Assembly (NCBI GenBank): GCA_902774155.1
Contig: CACYHF010000016.1
Location: 1-64,000, forward strand
Length of the DNA stretch: 64,000 nt
From: an uncultured Bacteroidia bacterium
Lineage (GTDB): Bacteria; Bacteroidota; Bacteroidia; Bacteroidales; UBA932
Direction of reading: 5' to 3'
Part shown: piece by piece, positions 8,377 through 17,923 of the stretch
Layout: every line of letters starts with the position of its first letter
Position numbering within the stretch: position 1 is the first letter of the stretch
Made by a program: the position numbers and the translations under genes
Notes under the pieces: generated by a model
What the model was told of the DNA's origin: nothing
Seen by the model: the letters and a program-made list of their open reading frames with translations, nothing else
The model's database searches: none

Positions 8377-10599
8377 TTAGTTGCCACTCATGGAGTAGGG
8401 AACGGAGGCGGGGGCGGTGCCGCGGGTGAGGGAGGGCTCGGTGCTCATGGTGAACTGGAGCTTGGCGCCATTCACCAAGTCGCTGTGGTTCAGGTAGTTG
8501 TTGTCCCAGGCTTTCCCATTGAGCTTGAGGGCCGATACGTAGCAGGCATCGGCCGCATTGGCTGGAGCGTCGATGACCACGTCGCCGCCGGGCAGATGCA
8601 CCACTGCCTTCTTGAACAGCGGGGTGCCCAGGGCATACTGGCCGGAGCCGGGGCACACGGGATAGAAGCCCAGGGCACTGAAGACATACCAGGCCGATGT
8701 CTGGCCGTTGTCTTCATCGCCGCAGTAGCCATCGGCCCAGGGGGTGTAGAATTTCTCCATCACTTCGCGCACGCGGGCCTGCGTTTTCCAAGGCTGACCG
8801 CTCCAGTCGTACAGGTAAAGCATGTGCTGGATGGGCTGGTTGCCGTGGGCGTAGTTGCCCATGCCCATCACCGTCATTTCGATGATTTCGTGGATGGGGA
8901 AACCGTAGTAGCTGTCGTCGTATTTGGGCGGCATCAGGAACACGTTGTCCAGGGAGGCGTTGAAGGCATCGGCCCCGCCCATCAGATCAATCAGGCCTTG
9001 CACGTCGTGGAAGACGCTCCAGGTGTAGTGAAGGCTGTTGCCTTCGGTAAAGTCTCCGCCCCATTTCAGCGGGGAGAAAGGCCGACGGAAAGTGCCGTCC
9101 TGGGCGCGGCCGTTCATCAGGCCCACCTCTGCGTCGTACAGGTTGCGGTAGTTCTGCGCCGCCTTCTTATACGGCTCCAGTTCTTCGGCCGGACGGCCCA
9201 GGGCCAGGCCCAGTTGCCAGATGCACCAGTCGTCGTAGGCGTATTCCAGCGTACGGGCGGCGTTTTCGCGGATATTCACATCGCAGGGAACATAGCCCAG
9301 CTTGTCGTAGTACTCCCAGCCCAATCGGCCTGTGGAAGAAGCCTCCGGATGGACGGCGTGGGCGTCGTGCAGCACGGCTTCCCACAGTTTGTCAATGTCA
9401 TACCCGCGGATACCTTTGAGCCAGGCATCGGCCACTACGGAGGCGCTGTTGTTGCCCACCATGCAGCCGCGATGGCCCGGAGAGGCCCACTCGGGCAGGA
9501 AACCGCTTTCCAGATAATCGTTCACCAGACCTTCCTGCACCTTGGCCGATGTCTCCGGATAGATGAGGTTCAGCAGCGGGAACAGGCTACGGAACGTATC
9601 CCAGAAGCCGGTGTCGGTGAAGAAATAGCCCTTCTCCACCTTGCCATTGTGCGGGCTGTAGTGCACGCGCTCCCCTGCCGCATTGATTTCCGAAAGATCC
9701 CGCGGGAACAACAGGCTGCGGTAGAGGCAGCTGTAGAAGGTGCGCAGGTGGTCTAAGTTATCGTTGCAAACCTCCACGCGGCCCAGGGTCTCGTTCCACA
9801 TCTGGCGGGCCGATGCCTTCACGGCCTCAAAGCCGCCGGCCACCTCCCGGAGGTTCAGGGCCGCCTGTTCGGCCGAAATGAAGGAGGAAGCCACTTGCAG
9901 ATTCACCTGCTGGCCGCGAACCGTCCGGAAGCCCACCAGGGCTACGTCGTCGCGCGCCGGGCATGCGGCGAACGGGGTATCGGACTTCACGATGAACCAG
10001 TTCTTGAATCCTTCGGCCACACCGCCGTGGTTGTGCACGGTATAACCCACCAGGGTGTTGGCATCGGTCAGCTCCACATGACCACCCTCAAAGGCATCCA
10101 CCACCAGGTAGGACTCCCCTTCCGGGTAGGTGAGACGGAAGGCGGCGGCGTGGGCCGTGGGCGTGAGCTCCGCCGTTACGTCGTGATCGGCCAGATAAAT
10201 ACTGTAATAATAGGGCGTGGCCGTTTCCGCCTTGTGGGAGAACCAGCTGGCGCGGGCGTTTTCCTCGAACACCGGACCGGTGGTTACCGGCATGATGGAG
10301 AAGGCGCCGTAGTCGTTGATCCAGGGGCTGGGCTGGTGCGTCTGCTTGAGGCCGCGGATATGGGTGGCATCGTAGCGATAGGTCCAGCCATCGCCGTTGC
10401 GGCCGGTCTGCGGGGTCCAGAAATGGGCGCCCCAGGGCACCGCCACCGCCGGATACGTATTGCCCGTGGAGAGCTGATAGGTGGACAAGGTGCCCGTCAG
10501 GGTGTTCACATAGTCCACAGGATCCGTCTTTTGCTCAGGAGCTTCGCTGCAGCAGGCCCAGGCCAGCAGGGCCACAAGGGGAAGAAGGTAGCGTTTCAT
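8377..10599 (-). CDS. GH92 alpha-mannosidase, lipoprotein
   Basis: Starting at the ATG at 10599 gives 740 aa with a lipoprotein signal (MKRYLLPLVALLAWACC). A longer open frame upstream runs back through a terminator and is rejected. GH92 marks are VDYVNTLTGTLS, WDTFRSLFPLLNLIYPE, the FTEGNSLHYTW acid motif, and DEDNGQTSAWYVFSALGFYPVCPG with the catalytic Asp region. The surface exo-alpha-mannosidase would act together with GH125 just downstream. The acid motif has LHY where the other GH92 copies have W.Y, which may reflect a different linkage preference. A strong terminator separates it from the SusC/SusD genes upstream. Confidence 0.95.
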   Translation of the reverse strand: MKRYLLPLVALLAWACCSEAPEQKTDPVDYVNTLTGTLSTYQLSTGNTYPAVAVPWGAHFWTPQTGRNGDGWTYRYDATHIRGLKQTHQPSPWINDYGAFSIMPVTTGPVFEENARASWFSHKAETATPYYYSIYLADHDVTAELTPTAHAAAFRLTYPEGESYLVVDAFEGGHVELTDANTLVGYTVHNHGGVAEGFKNWFIVKSDTPFAACPARDDVALVGFRTVRGQQVNLQVASSFISAEQAALNLREVAGGFEAVKASARQMWNETLGRVEVCNDNLDHLRTFYSCLYRSLLFPRDLSEINAAGERVHYSPHNGKVEKGYFFTDTGFWDTFRSLFPLLNLIYPETSAKVQEGLVNDYLESGFLPEWASPGHRGCMVGNNSASVVADAWLKGIRGYDIDKLWEAVLHDAHAVHPEASSTGRLGWEYYDKLGYVPCDVNIRENAARTLEYAYDDWCIWQLGLALGRPAEELEPYKKAAQNYRNLYDAEVGLMNGRAQDGTFRRPFSPLKWGGDFTEGNSLHYTWSVFHDVQGLIDLMGGADAFNASLDNVFLMPPKYDDSYYGFPIHEIIEMTVMGMGNYAHGNQPIQHMLYLYDWSGQPWKTQARVREVMEKFYTPWADGYCGDEDNGQTSAWYVFSALGFYPVCPGSGQYALGTPLFKKAVVHLPGGDVVIDAPANAADACYVSALKLNGKAWDNNYLNHSDLVNGAKLQFTMSTEPSLTRGTAPASVPYSMSGN

Positions 10600-10647
10600 A
10601 AATGTGGTTTTATTCGTGTAAAGATAACCATTCTTGCCGATAAAAAA

Positions 10648-10678
10648 AAGGCCGCCCCCCGGGCAGGGGGCTGGCCTT
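10648..10678 (-). terminator. Terminator after SusD
   Basis: On the minus strand a GC-rich hairpin with arms AAGGCC and GGCCTT, extended by a C/G core, is followed by a run of eight Ts. It lies 22 bp past the SusD stop and so separates susCD from the GH92 gene. Confidence 0.8.
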
Positions 10679-10699
10679 GAAAGAACAATCCGAAAAATC

Positions 10700-12328
10700 T
10701 TAGAACGAATTGGAAGGAGCGGTAGTAGCACTCTGGGTGCCAGTGCCCTTCAGGCTCCAGATAATACCCTTTTCCATGTTCTTGGCATTATAGTCGGAGA
10801 ACTCGGAAGGAATATTGGTGGCATTGGTATTGTACTCGTTCTGAGGATAAGGGATGCGCTGAATGATGTTGCCTACGCTCACACCGGAGCTGGCGCTCAC
10901 GGCAGGATAGGTAAGAACACCGCTGTAGTAATCCGGATAACCGGTACGACGCTGTTCGGCCCAAGCTTCCACAGAGTTGGGATACAGGGCGATCCACTTC
11001 TGGATCATGATGGAACGCAGTTTCTCTTCCTTGGTGGAACCGAAGGCGGGCAGGGCGGCGATGTAGGCGTTGGCCTCGGACTCGCTGATGGTAGCCTTAC
11101 CGCCGGAACGGGTGATGAAAATGCTGATTTCATCCATGGAAGCCTTGATGGCCTGCTTGAAGATGGTCTCGGGATCACCGGAGATCCAGCCGCGCAGGGC
11201 AGCTTCGGCCTTCAGGAACAGAGCCTCGGAGTAGGAGGCGTAGCACCAGGAGAGGTTCTCGTTGCCAGCCTTGCTGTAGTGGAAGAAACCATCCACGTTG
11301 TACATGTTCAGACGGGCATAGGACTTGTTGCCGCCGTGATTCTTCACGATAGTAGCCTCGGTGTCGGAGGTGTAGTCGAAAGGATAACCGTCCCAGTTGC
11401 TGTTACCGGCAGTGGCCTCGGAGGTACCGGGCAGGAAGAAGAAGGCGCGGCGAGGATCCACGACTCCCGTCTTGTAACCCTTGTTGGTACCGTTCATCAT
11501 GTCCATGAAGTCGCAGTTGGTGAAGGTATTGGACCAGTCGTTGAAGGTACGGTCGTAGTAGTCACCCCATACGCCGGTGTCGCAGCTGATGCGGGCATAG
11601 TCGGACGGGCTGTTGAAGCAGCCGTTGGCAGCGGTCTGGAAATCGGCCTGGAAGTTGTCCCACATGTTGGCGAAACGCATGGACAGACGCATGATCAGGG
11701 TGTTGGCGAACTTCTTCCACTGGTTCCAGTCGTTGTTGAACAGGAAGTCGTAGGCTCCGAAGTCCACCTGGCCGCTGGTGTTGCCCAGCAGGGTGACGTC
11801 GGCCTTCAGACGCTTGATGAGGTCGGTGTAGATATCCTCTACCGGGCTGTAAGGAAGGGTGGTACCCTTACCGGCAGCGAAATTGCCATCTTCGTCGAAA
11901 TACGGGGCGTCGCCCTGGCGGTCGATCACGCGGAGCCACAGGACTACGTTCCAGATGTCGTTGGCGGCACGGACGCAGGAGTACATTTCCTGACCCTCGG
12001 TGATTTCATTGATGAGCCAGTATTCCTGGAGACGATCCGTATAGAAGTCACGCCAGTAAATATCACCCCAACCGGCGTTGTAACGCCAAAAATCGGTCCA
12101 ACCAAGACCCTGGGCGAAGTAGTGGGCGTACATATCATCATTCAGGTTGAAGTTACGCTGGTGGTCATTGGAGGAACCGTTGTACAGCGTACGGCCGAAG
12201 ATGTACATGGGCTGTGCAGACTCTGCGGTAAGGCCGGTGGTGGGCTTGTTCATTTCATCGAACTTAGCCGTGCAGGAGGCCAGGGCGAGGAGAGCCAGAA
12301 CAGGAATGATAAACTTTTTCATATTCAC
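10700..12328 (-). CDS. SusD/RagB-family glycan-binding lipoprotein
   Basis: A 542-aa lipoprotein (signal ...LALLALASC) with the SusD pattern: FDEMNKPTTGLTAESAQ after the lipobox, TPR-like helical segments, ALFLKAEAALRGW, and the C-terminal IMIQKWIALYPNSVEAWAEQRRTGYP. SusD proteins sit on the outer membrane as the lid of the SusC transporter and bind the glycan. It starts 14 bp after the SusC stop, so the pair is one operon. The substrate is inferred to be a mannoside from the neighbouring GH92 and GH125 genes. Confidence 0.93.
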   Translation of the reverse strand: MNMKKFIIPVLALLALASCTAKFDEMNKPTTGLTAESAQPMYIFGRTLYNGSSNDHQRNFNLNDDMYAHYFAQGLGWTDFWRYNAGWGDIYWRDFYTDRLQEYWLINEITEGQEMYSCVRAANDIWNVVLWLRVIDRQGDAPYFDEDGNFAAGKGTTLPYSPVEDIYTDLIKRLKADVTLLGNTSGQVDFGAYDFLFNNDWNQWKKFANTLIMRLSMRFANMWDNFQADFQTAANGCFNSPSDYARISCDTGVWGDYYDRTFNDWSNTFTNCDFMDMMNGTNKGYKTGVVDPRRAFFFLPGTSEATAGNSNWDGYPFDYTSDTEATIVKNHGGNKSYARLNMYNVDGFFHYSKAGNENLSWCYASYSEALFLKAEAALRGWISGDPETIFKQAIKASMDEISIFITRSGGKATISESEANAYIAALPAFGSTKEEKLRSIMIQKWIALYPNSVEAWAEQRRTGYPDYYSGVLTYPAVSASSGVSVGNIIQRIPYPQNEYNTNATNIPSEFSDYNAKNMEKGIIWSLKGTGTQSATTAPSNSF

Positions 12329-12342
12329 TTTCTCCCTTTAAA

Positions 12343-15300
12343 TTAGAAACCAATATTGATGGCGAAACCGAAGTTGCGGGTGGCCGGGTAAGGGCACAGG
12401 TCAAAGGCGGTAGCCATGAGGGAATTCTCAGTGAGAGCACCGTCAGGAGTGGTACCAGGGGTGTTCTTGAGGAAGTAGAAGAGGTTGGAACCTACAGCAG
12501 AGATGCGGACATTGTTCACATAGCCGTTGAAGGCCTTATCCAGCCATTTCTTAGGCAGGCTGTAGCTGATGGAGAGTTCGGAGAGCTTCAGGTAGGAAGC
12601 GTCGTACACGCACTCTTCCATGGGGATGTTGTTCCAGAAGTTCTGGGCGGTCACGGAAACGGTGTTCTTGGCGCCGGACTCGGTAACACCCTCGATCACA
12701 CGGTCGGAACGATCTGCCGTACGCAGGCCGGTACCGCTGTGCAGGGTCATGTACTCAGTAGCGGAGTACAGGCTGCCACCCTTCTGGAAGGAGAACAGAG
12801 CGTTCACGCCCAGGCCCTTCCAAGCGAAGTTGAGGCCGAAGGAACCGGTGAAGTCCGGAGCCACGCTGGCGATTTCCTTGTTGGATTCGATCACGGGCAG
12901 GCCGTTTTCGCCGATAATCTTATTGCCCTTATCGTCGTACTTGTAACCGGTGCCGTAGAGGGTGCCGATCTGACGGCCCTCGATGGCATACACGGTGCCG
13001 TCGCCGGAGGAGGAGAAGTTGATGTTACCCAGGGAGTAGCGGTCCATATCGATGCCCATTTCGGCATTATGATACAGCTCTACAACCTTGTTCCAGTTCT
13101 TGGCGAAGTTGAAGGTGGCGCCGAAGGTGACGTCACGGGTGCGGACGAAGTCGCCATTGAGTTGGAGTTCGATACCCTGGTTCTGGATGTTACCAGCGTT
13201 GATCCACTGGTTCTGAACACCGGAGGAGTAAGGAAGGGCGATCTTCATCACCTGGTTCCGGGTATTGGAACGATAGTAGGTGAGGTCGATACCCAGACGG
13301 TTCTTGAAGAAGTGCCACTCAGTACCTACTTCCCAGGAAGTCACCATTTCGGGCTTCAGGTTGGCATTGGCGCGGGTGGTAGGATAGGTGATATACTGCA
13401 GGCCATTCACGCCGCTGGTGGTACCCAGAAGAGTTTCCAGCTGATAAGGATCGGTATCCTTACCTACCTTGGCCCAGGAAGCGCGGATCTTACCATAGTC
13501 TACAATGTCCTTGTTGTAGTCTGCACCAATCTCGTCCAGCATGCCGGTGATGAGCCAGGAAAGGCTTACGGAAGGATAGAAATAGCTGCGGTTGGCGGCA
13601 GGGAGGGTAGAAGACCAGTCGTTGCGGGCGGTCAGGTCCAGGAAGAGGAAGTTCTTCCAACCCAGGTTGGCGAATGCATAGACAGACTGGATTTCCTTCT
13701 CGTAGATGGAGTTCCAGGTGTCTCCGTCCAGGGAACCGGCGGCCACATAGAAGGCACCGTTGAAGGGGATGTCCTTGGAGATGGCGCGGAGAACCTCGTT
13801 CTTGTAGTGCATGAGGTTACCACCAACGCTCACGCCCAGGTCAAAGTCACCGAAGCTGTTGTTGTAGCTGAGGAGGCCTTCCAGGTTGTTCTCATAAGTG
13901 GTGCTCTTGCGCATATCGAAGCTGGGCACGCGGAAACCGGCGTTCTTGTAAAGCATGGATTCCTTTTCAGTGGAACCGGCCCAGGTGATACCATCCTTCA
14001 CCTTGAGGGTGAGGTTCTTCATCAGGTTGATGGTGAGACCGGCCATTCCGAAGAACTTGTGCTGTACGTCACCATTCACGCGGGTGTTCTGGATGAAGTA
14101 AGGGTTCTGGCAGTTAGGGCTCACTTCGTGCCAGTTGATCTGGCCTTCACCGCCGGCGGCTACCACAGCCTCGTCCAGCCAATGCTCGGCCAGATCGGAC
14201 ATGCGGATGCTGCGGGGCATGGTGAGGATGTTGAAGGAAGAACCATAGGCACCACGGGCCTGACGGTTGTTACCGGAAGTGTTCACGTAGTTGGCCTTCA
14301 CGTCCAGCTTGAGCCAGTCGGTGAGTTTATTGCTGGATACGAAATCCACGCTGGCGCGCTTGATGTTGGAGGTCTTTACCACGGAGTTGGTGTTGTCATA
14401 ACCCAGGGTGAGACGGAAAGGATTCTCCTTGCCGCCGCCGGCGAGCGTTACGTTGTTGCTCTGGCTGTTACCAGTGCGATAGAATTCCTTCCAGGGATTC
14501 TCGGTGGGCAGGTAAGGAATATTGGTGGTACCATCCCACCAGTTGGGAACCGGAGCGATGGAACCCATCTCCGGGCCCCAGGAACCGGTGGACTGAGGAT
14601 CATAGACACCCAGGGAGCCCTGGCCATACTTGTTCTGCAGAGCAGGGAAATAGGCAATGGGAGACCAGGTGAATTTACCGCTGTAGCTTACACCGATCTT
14701 TTCCTGACCTTTGCCGCCCTTCTTGGTGGTGATGAGGATGACACCGTTACCAGCGCGGGAACCGTACAGAGCGGCAGCAGTTGCGCCCTTCAGCACGGAA
14801 ACACTCTCGATGTCTTCGGGGTTGATGTCGAATGCACCACCCTGGTGGTCCTTGGAACCCCAAAGACCGGCTTGGTCGGCACCCGGCATACCACCGTTGT
14901 CGTAGGGGACACCGTCTACAACGTACAGAGGCTCGTTGTTGTCGGAGAGGGAGGAGTTACCACGGAGAACCACACGGGTGGAACCACCGGCACCGGTAGC
15001 GGAATTGTTGATGGACAGACCGGCCACCTTACCCATGAGGGCATCGGTGAGGGTCACGCCACCACCACGGGTGAGTTCTTCGGATTTCACGTCCTGAACG
15101 GCATAACCGAGGGATTTCTTCTCACGGGAGATACCCAGGGCGGTAACCACTACCTCGTCCAGGAGTTCGCTGTCCTCTTTCAGAACGATCTTGGCAGGCG
15201 TGCCGTCGAACACGTATTCGACCGTCACGTAGCCGATGCAGGTCACCTGGATGGTGGCGCCCACGGGCACGTTGTTAAGTGTAAAGGAACCGTCTACATC

Positions 15301-15465
15301 GGTGATGGCACCGTTGCTGGTTCCGGCGACAACTACACCAGCGCCGACGACGGGGCCGATATTATCGGAGATAACACCGGTAGCCGTACGGTTCTGGGCA
15401 GAGGCCATGAAGGTGAATGTCACCATCAGGGCCATCAGCAGAGCTGACTGAAGCTTTTTGAACAT
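12343..15465 (-). CDS. SusC/RagA-family TonB-dependent outer-membrane transporter
   Basis: This 1040-aa protein has a signal peptide (ending FMASAQ), a carboxypeptidase-regulatory-like domain (about 25-100; GVVVAGTSNGAITDVDGSF), the SusC signature DEVVVTALGISREKKSLGYAV, a plug domain (GLSINNSATGAGGSTRVVLRG, YVVDGVPYDNGG, SVLKGATAAALYGSRAGNGVI) and a 22-strand barrel ending in FGFAINIGF with a terminal Phe. It imports oligosaccharides across the outer membrane using TonB energy. It pairs with the SusD directly downstream, and a textbook promoter lies upstream. Confidence 0.95.
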   Translation of the reverse strand: MFKKLQSALLMALMVTFTFMASAQNRTATGVISDNIGPVVGAGVVVAGTSNGAITDVDGSFTLNNVPVGATIQVTCIGYVTVEYVFDGTPAKIVLKEDSELLDEVVVTALGISREKKSLGYAVQDVKSEELTRGGGVTLTDALMGKVAGLSINNSATGAGGSTRVVLRGNSSLSDNNEPLYVVDGVPYDNGGMPGADQAGLWGSKDHQGGAFDINPEDIESVSVLKGATAAALYGSRAGNGVILITTKKGGKGQEKIGVSYSGKFTWSPIAYFPALQNKYGQGSLGVYDPQSTGSWGPEMGSIAPVPNWWDGTTNIPYLPTENPWKEFYRTGNSQSNNVTLAGGGKENPFRLTLGYDNTNSVVKTSNIKRASVDFVSSNKLTDWLKLDVKANYVNTSGNNRQARGAYGSSFNILTMPRSIRMSDLAEHWLDEAVVAAGGEGQINWHEVSPNCQNPYFIQNTRVNGDVQHKFFGMAGLTINLMKNLTLKVKDGITWAGSTEKESMLYKNAGFRVPSFDMRKSTTYENNLEGLLSYNNSFGDFDLGVSVGGNLMHYKNEVLRAISKDIPFNGAFYVAAGSLDGDTWNSIYEKEIQSVYAFANLGWKNFLFLDLTARNDWSSTLPAANRSYFYPSVSLSWLITGMLDEIGADYNKDIVDYGKIRASWAKVGKDTDPYQLETLLGTTSGVNGLQYITYPTTRANANLKPEMVTSWEVGTEWHFFKNRLGIDLTYYRSNTRNQVMKIALPYSSGVQNQWINAGNIQNQGIELQLNGDFVRTRDVTFGATFNFAKNWNKVVELYHNAEMGIDMDRYSLGNINFSSSGDGTVYAIEGRQIGTLYGTGYKYDDKGNKIIGENGLPVIESNKEIASVAPDFTGSFGLNFAWKGLGVNALFSFQKGGSLYSATEYMTLHSGTGLRTADRSDRVIEGVTESGAKNTVSVTAQNFWNNIPMEECVYDASYLKLSELSISYSLPKKWLDKAFNGYVNNVRISAVGSNLFYFLKNTPGTTPDGALTENSLMATAFDLCPYPATRNFGFAINIGF

Positions 15466-15609
15466 AATTTTGGATTTAGTTTATAATTGGATTATAATGG
15501 TTTGTTTGGAAGCAAGCCTTAAAGACCAGAAGGTCAATATGTGTTTTTAATTCGAATTTCATAGCAATTAGGTTAATAAAAATTATTATTATCAACCTGG
15601 TATAGCCTG

Positions 15610-15640
15610 CAAATATAACTATTTTTCCTGGATTCCCAAA
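15610..15640 (-). promoter_or_regulatory. Consensus promoter of the first susCD operon
   Basis: On the minus strand TTTG (15637-15640) and TATATTTG (15610-15617) are separated by exactly 19 bp, the textbook Bacteroides -33/-7 arrangement. The predicted start near 15606 gives a leader of about 140 nt before susC. Confidence 0.8.
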
Positions 15641-15667
15641 AAGGCGGCCCCGTTTCCGAGCCGCCTT
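15641..15667 (-). terminator. Terminator hairpin after the GHL10-like gene
   Basis: AAGGCGG (15641-15647) and CCGCCTT (15661-15667) form a stem 30 bp past the stop of the gene at 15698. On the minus strand it is followed by TTTTTGGG, whose TTTG is also the -33 element of the susC promoter, so terminator and promoter are abutted. Confidence 0.65.
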
Positions 15668-15697
15668 GTAACAGTACATATTTATTAAATTAGCCGA

Positions 15698-16783
15698 TTA
15701 TTTCAATGCCTTGGCCAGGGCCGCCCAGTGTTCGGGCGTCATGCTGCCGGGCGTGAAGAGGCATATGCCTGCCGCACCGGCGGCGCGGGCGCCGTTCACG
15801 GCCACCGGAATCTCATCGGGAATGAGACCGCTCTGCTCCGGGTCTTCCAATTCCACTTTCCGCTTCCACTCGCGGCAGATGAAAAGGCCGCTGATCACCG
15901 GCTTGTCCGGAACGGACTGCACTTCCTCGGCGGTTACCTCGCCCACCCATTCGGCCGGCTGCAGATAGAAGTCGTTGTAATTCATGGGGAAGATCATGTC
16001 CACATCCCATTTGTTCCATTCCTGGCGCACCATCCAGTACGCGTGCGACTTGGGACCGGGGAATACATCGGCACTCACTTTCTTGCCCTGGGCGTGTACG
16101 GCGGCGCAGATCTCATTCACCAGCGCGGTCACCTGGTCGCAGCGGAACTGGGCCCATTCCTTCACTTTGGAAGGATCCTCCACGGCCTTGATGTCTATGC
16201 CGGTGAGTTCCTTGAAGGCCGCCACGCAGTCGTCGCAGTAGCAGTAATCGGCCGGAGCGTATTCTTCGTCCATTACCAGGCCGTACTTGTCCCACAGGCC
16301 ACGGGAAAGAATCACGTCCGGATAGCGGATATAGTCCAGCTGAACATAGTCTACATCCGGAATTTGGGCAATTTCCGTCATCTGGTCCACCAGCAGCTTG
16401 TGCACGTTGGGATTGCGCGGATCCAGCGCCTTATAATAAGGTACGTACGCGGGATATTCATCGGCCGGCTGTCCCAGACGGTTCACGGCATACCAGTCGT
16501 GCGGTTTGTCCCCGCGAAGCATGCAGGGAATCCAGGCGTGGTATTCCAAGCCTTCGGCGTGGGCCAGGGCCGATGCCTTGGCCACCAGCTCCGGATTGCT
16601 GTTCTCGATGCAGACGCCCACCAGTCCCTGGGACTTCCAATAGCGGAAATCCTGCTGGAGTTTGTCAAAATCCGTATTCTCATTAATGCCTTGCCAGGCA
16701 TAGACGGGGAAGGTGGCTTTCTGGGAAGTACAGGCACACAAAAGGGCCACGGCAGCCAGAAGGGAAAGGGTTAATTTTCGCAT
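15698..16783 (-). CDS. GHL10-like glycoside hydrolase lipoprotein
   Basis: The start at 16783 gives 361 aa with a lipoprotein signal (MRKLTLSLLAAVALLCAC). The upstream extension of the frame lies inside the metallophosphoesterase gene and is rejected. The body matches the GHL10/DUF187-type TIM barrel (YAWQGINENTDFDKLQQDF, LEYHAWIPCMLRG, VDYVQLDYIRYPDV, VSADVFPGPKSHAYWMV, DMIFPMNYNDFY). These relatives of GH13/GH27-like barrels are thought to act on glycans but few are characterised. LDYIRYPDV holds the likely catalytic Asp. It has its own promoter and terminator. Substrate unknown; location at the cell surface or periplasmic face is inferred. Confidence 0.82.
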   Translation of the reverse strand: MRKLTLSLLAAVALLCACTSQKATFPVYAWQGINENTDFDKLQQDFRYWKSQGLVGVCIENSNPELVAKASALAHAEGLEYHAWIPCMLRGDKPHDWYAVNRLGQPADEYPAYVPYYKALDPRNPNVHKLLVDQMTEIAQIPDVDYVQLDYIRYPDVILSRGLWDKYGLVMDEEYAPADYCYCDDCVAAFKELTGIDIKAVEDPSKVKEWAQFRCDQVTALVNEICAAVHAQGKKVSADVFPGPKSHAYWMVRQEWNKWDVDMIFPMNYNDFYLQPAEWVGEVTAEEVQSVPDKPVISGLFICREWKRKVELEDPEQSGLIPDEIPVAVNGARAAGAAGICLFTPGSMTPEHWAALAKALK

Positions 16784-16803
16784 AATCGAAAGTTTGGTTC
16801 TTA

Positions 16804-16811
16804 CAAAGATA
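16804..16811 (-). promoter_or_regulatory. -7 box for the GHL10-like gene
   Basis: Minus-strand TATCTTTG matches TAnnTTTG, 20 nt upstream of the ATG at 16783, in the 34-bp gap after the metallophosphoesterase stop. Confidence 0.55.
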
Positions 16812-16817
16812 AGAAAA

Positions 16818-17882
16818 TTAGATGATATCCACGGCGTTTTGCTCTTCGCCGCCCAGCAGGCGCACCCAGGTGCGGAAACCGGCCTGGCCTTTGCGGAACT
16901 GGAACACGCGGCAGCCGGAAACCTTCTCCTCCGACACCCCGCTGCGCCCCAGATGGTTGTAGACGGTGTCGCAGCCGCTGAAGCGGCCATAGATGAACCA
17001 GATGCCGGTTTCACCCTTGAGCACGTAGTCGCAGTCGTGGTCGTGGCCGGTGACAATGGCCTGCACGTCGTCCCTTTCCAGGAACAGGCCGAACAGACCG
17101 CTGTTCACGCGGGAGGGGCAGGGTTCCTCGCAATTGTTGCCGATCAGAATCTTGTTCGGCGCTTCCAGCAAGGCCCGCTCGATTTCCCGGAGCGGGATAT
17201 GGAAAAACGCCAGGGCCGGAACGGGCAGGCCGTTATGGCCTTCCTGGACTTGCACGCTCAGCTGCTTGTACCACTCCAGCTGGGAGGATCGGATATAATC
17301 GTAGGAATGGACCTCTTCCAGCCCTTTGAGAATGACGGCATCCATGGAGTCGAACAAGTAGAACACCCGGTCCGGGCCCTTGTCCCCCTTCAGGCCGATG
17401 GCATCGTTGGAACAGCCGTACACGGCGGGGTCCGGCGCTGTGTTCAGGCAGCCGGGCAGGCTCCGGATAAGGGAATAAACCTCTTCACGGGAAGAACCGA
17501 ACTGGGAGTCATGGTTACCCAGTGCCACTGCCCAGGGGATGCCACTTTCGGCCAGAGGAGTAAGAATCTCCTGGGCGCTCTGCAGGTCCGGCTTACCGAA
17601 GAGGATGTCGCCGGTATGGATAACCAAATCCGGTTTCACGCCCTCCAGGGCATCCTTCACGCATTCCAGCGCCCGGGCACTGCGGGGGTCTCCCGCGATG
17701 TAATGTGTATCCGTGAACTGCACCACGGTAAAGGTGCCATCGGCCCGATAGGGCAAGGTGGCCGACAAACTCACTTTTTTCTTACTCGCTTCATCGGCCT
17801 TGCAACAGGCAGTGAGCGAGGGTGCCGCAGCAGCCAGTACACTGGCCCAGGCAGCGTCTTTGAGGAAGGTTCTTCTTTTCAT
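16818..17882 (-). CDS. Calcineurin-like metallophosphoesterase, Tat-type signal
   Basis: This 354-aa protein begins MKRRTFLKDAAW, matching the twin-arginine pattern RRxFLK, and continues to a Cys-rich ...LTACC. The metallophosphoesterase metal ligands are present in order: FTDTHY (D58, H60), HTGDI (D92), GNHD (N123, H124, D125), FFHIPL and GHDHD. Such proteins hydrolyse phosphomono- or diesters outside the cytoplasm after folding with metal. In a mannan locus it could remove phosphate from phosphomannans, but nothing in the sequence fixes the substrate. Its -7 box ends only 5 nt before the ATG, which implies a leaderless mRNA. Confidence 0.87.
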   Translation of the reverse strand: MKRRTFLKDAAWASVLAAAAPSLTACCKADEASKKKVSLSATLPYRADGTFTVVQFTDTHYIAGDPRSARALECVKDALEGVKPDLVIHTGDILFGKPDLQSAQEILTPLAESGIPWAVALGNHDSQFGSSREEVYSLIRSLPGCLNTAPDPAVYGCSNDAIGLKGDKGPDRVFYLFDSMDAVILKGLEEVHSYDYIRSSQLEWYKQLSVQVQEGHNGLPVPALAFFHIPLREIERALLEAPNKILIGNNCEEPCPSRVNSGLFGLFLERDDVQAIVTGHDHDCDYVLKGETGIWFIYGRFSGCDTVYNHLGRSGVSEEKVSGCRVFQFRKGQAGFRTWVRLLGGEEQNAVDII

Positions 17883-17887
17883 CTCAA

Positions 17888-17895
17888 CAAAATTA
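17888..17895 (-). promoter_or_regulatory. -7 box of metallophosphoesterase (leaderless)
   Basis: Minus-strand TAATTTTG ends 5 nt before the ATG at 17882, so the transcript would start at or next to the start codon. It lies back to back with the fucosidase promoter. Confidence 0.55.
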
Positions 17896-17897
17896 AC

Positions 17898-17905
17898 TAT
17901 ATTTG
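17898..17905 (+). promoter_or_regulatory. -7 box of GH29 fucosidase
   Basis: TATATTTG matches TAnnTTTG, 18 nt before the ATG at 17924. A T-rich TTTT near 17876 could serve as a weak -33. The two divergent promoters share a 41-bp gap. Confidence 0.6.
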
Positions 17906-17923
17906 TGTATTAACGCTTCAACT

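Noticed and set aside
10600-10731. Longer N-terminus for the GH92 protein at 8377-10599
   Set aside because: The extension runs back through the susD terminator, and the ATG at 10599 gives a proper lipoprotein signal.
12739-15447. Long plus-strand open frame opposite susC (and similar long frames opposite the other SusC genes)
   Set aside because: Shadow frames produced by GC-rich codon use on the coding strand; no domain or signal is visible.
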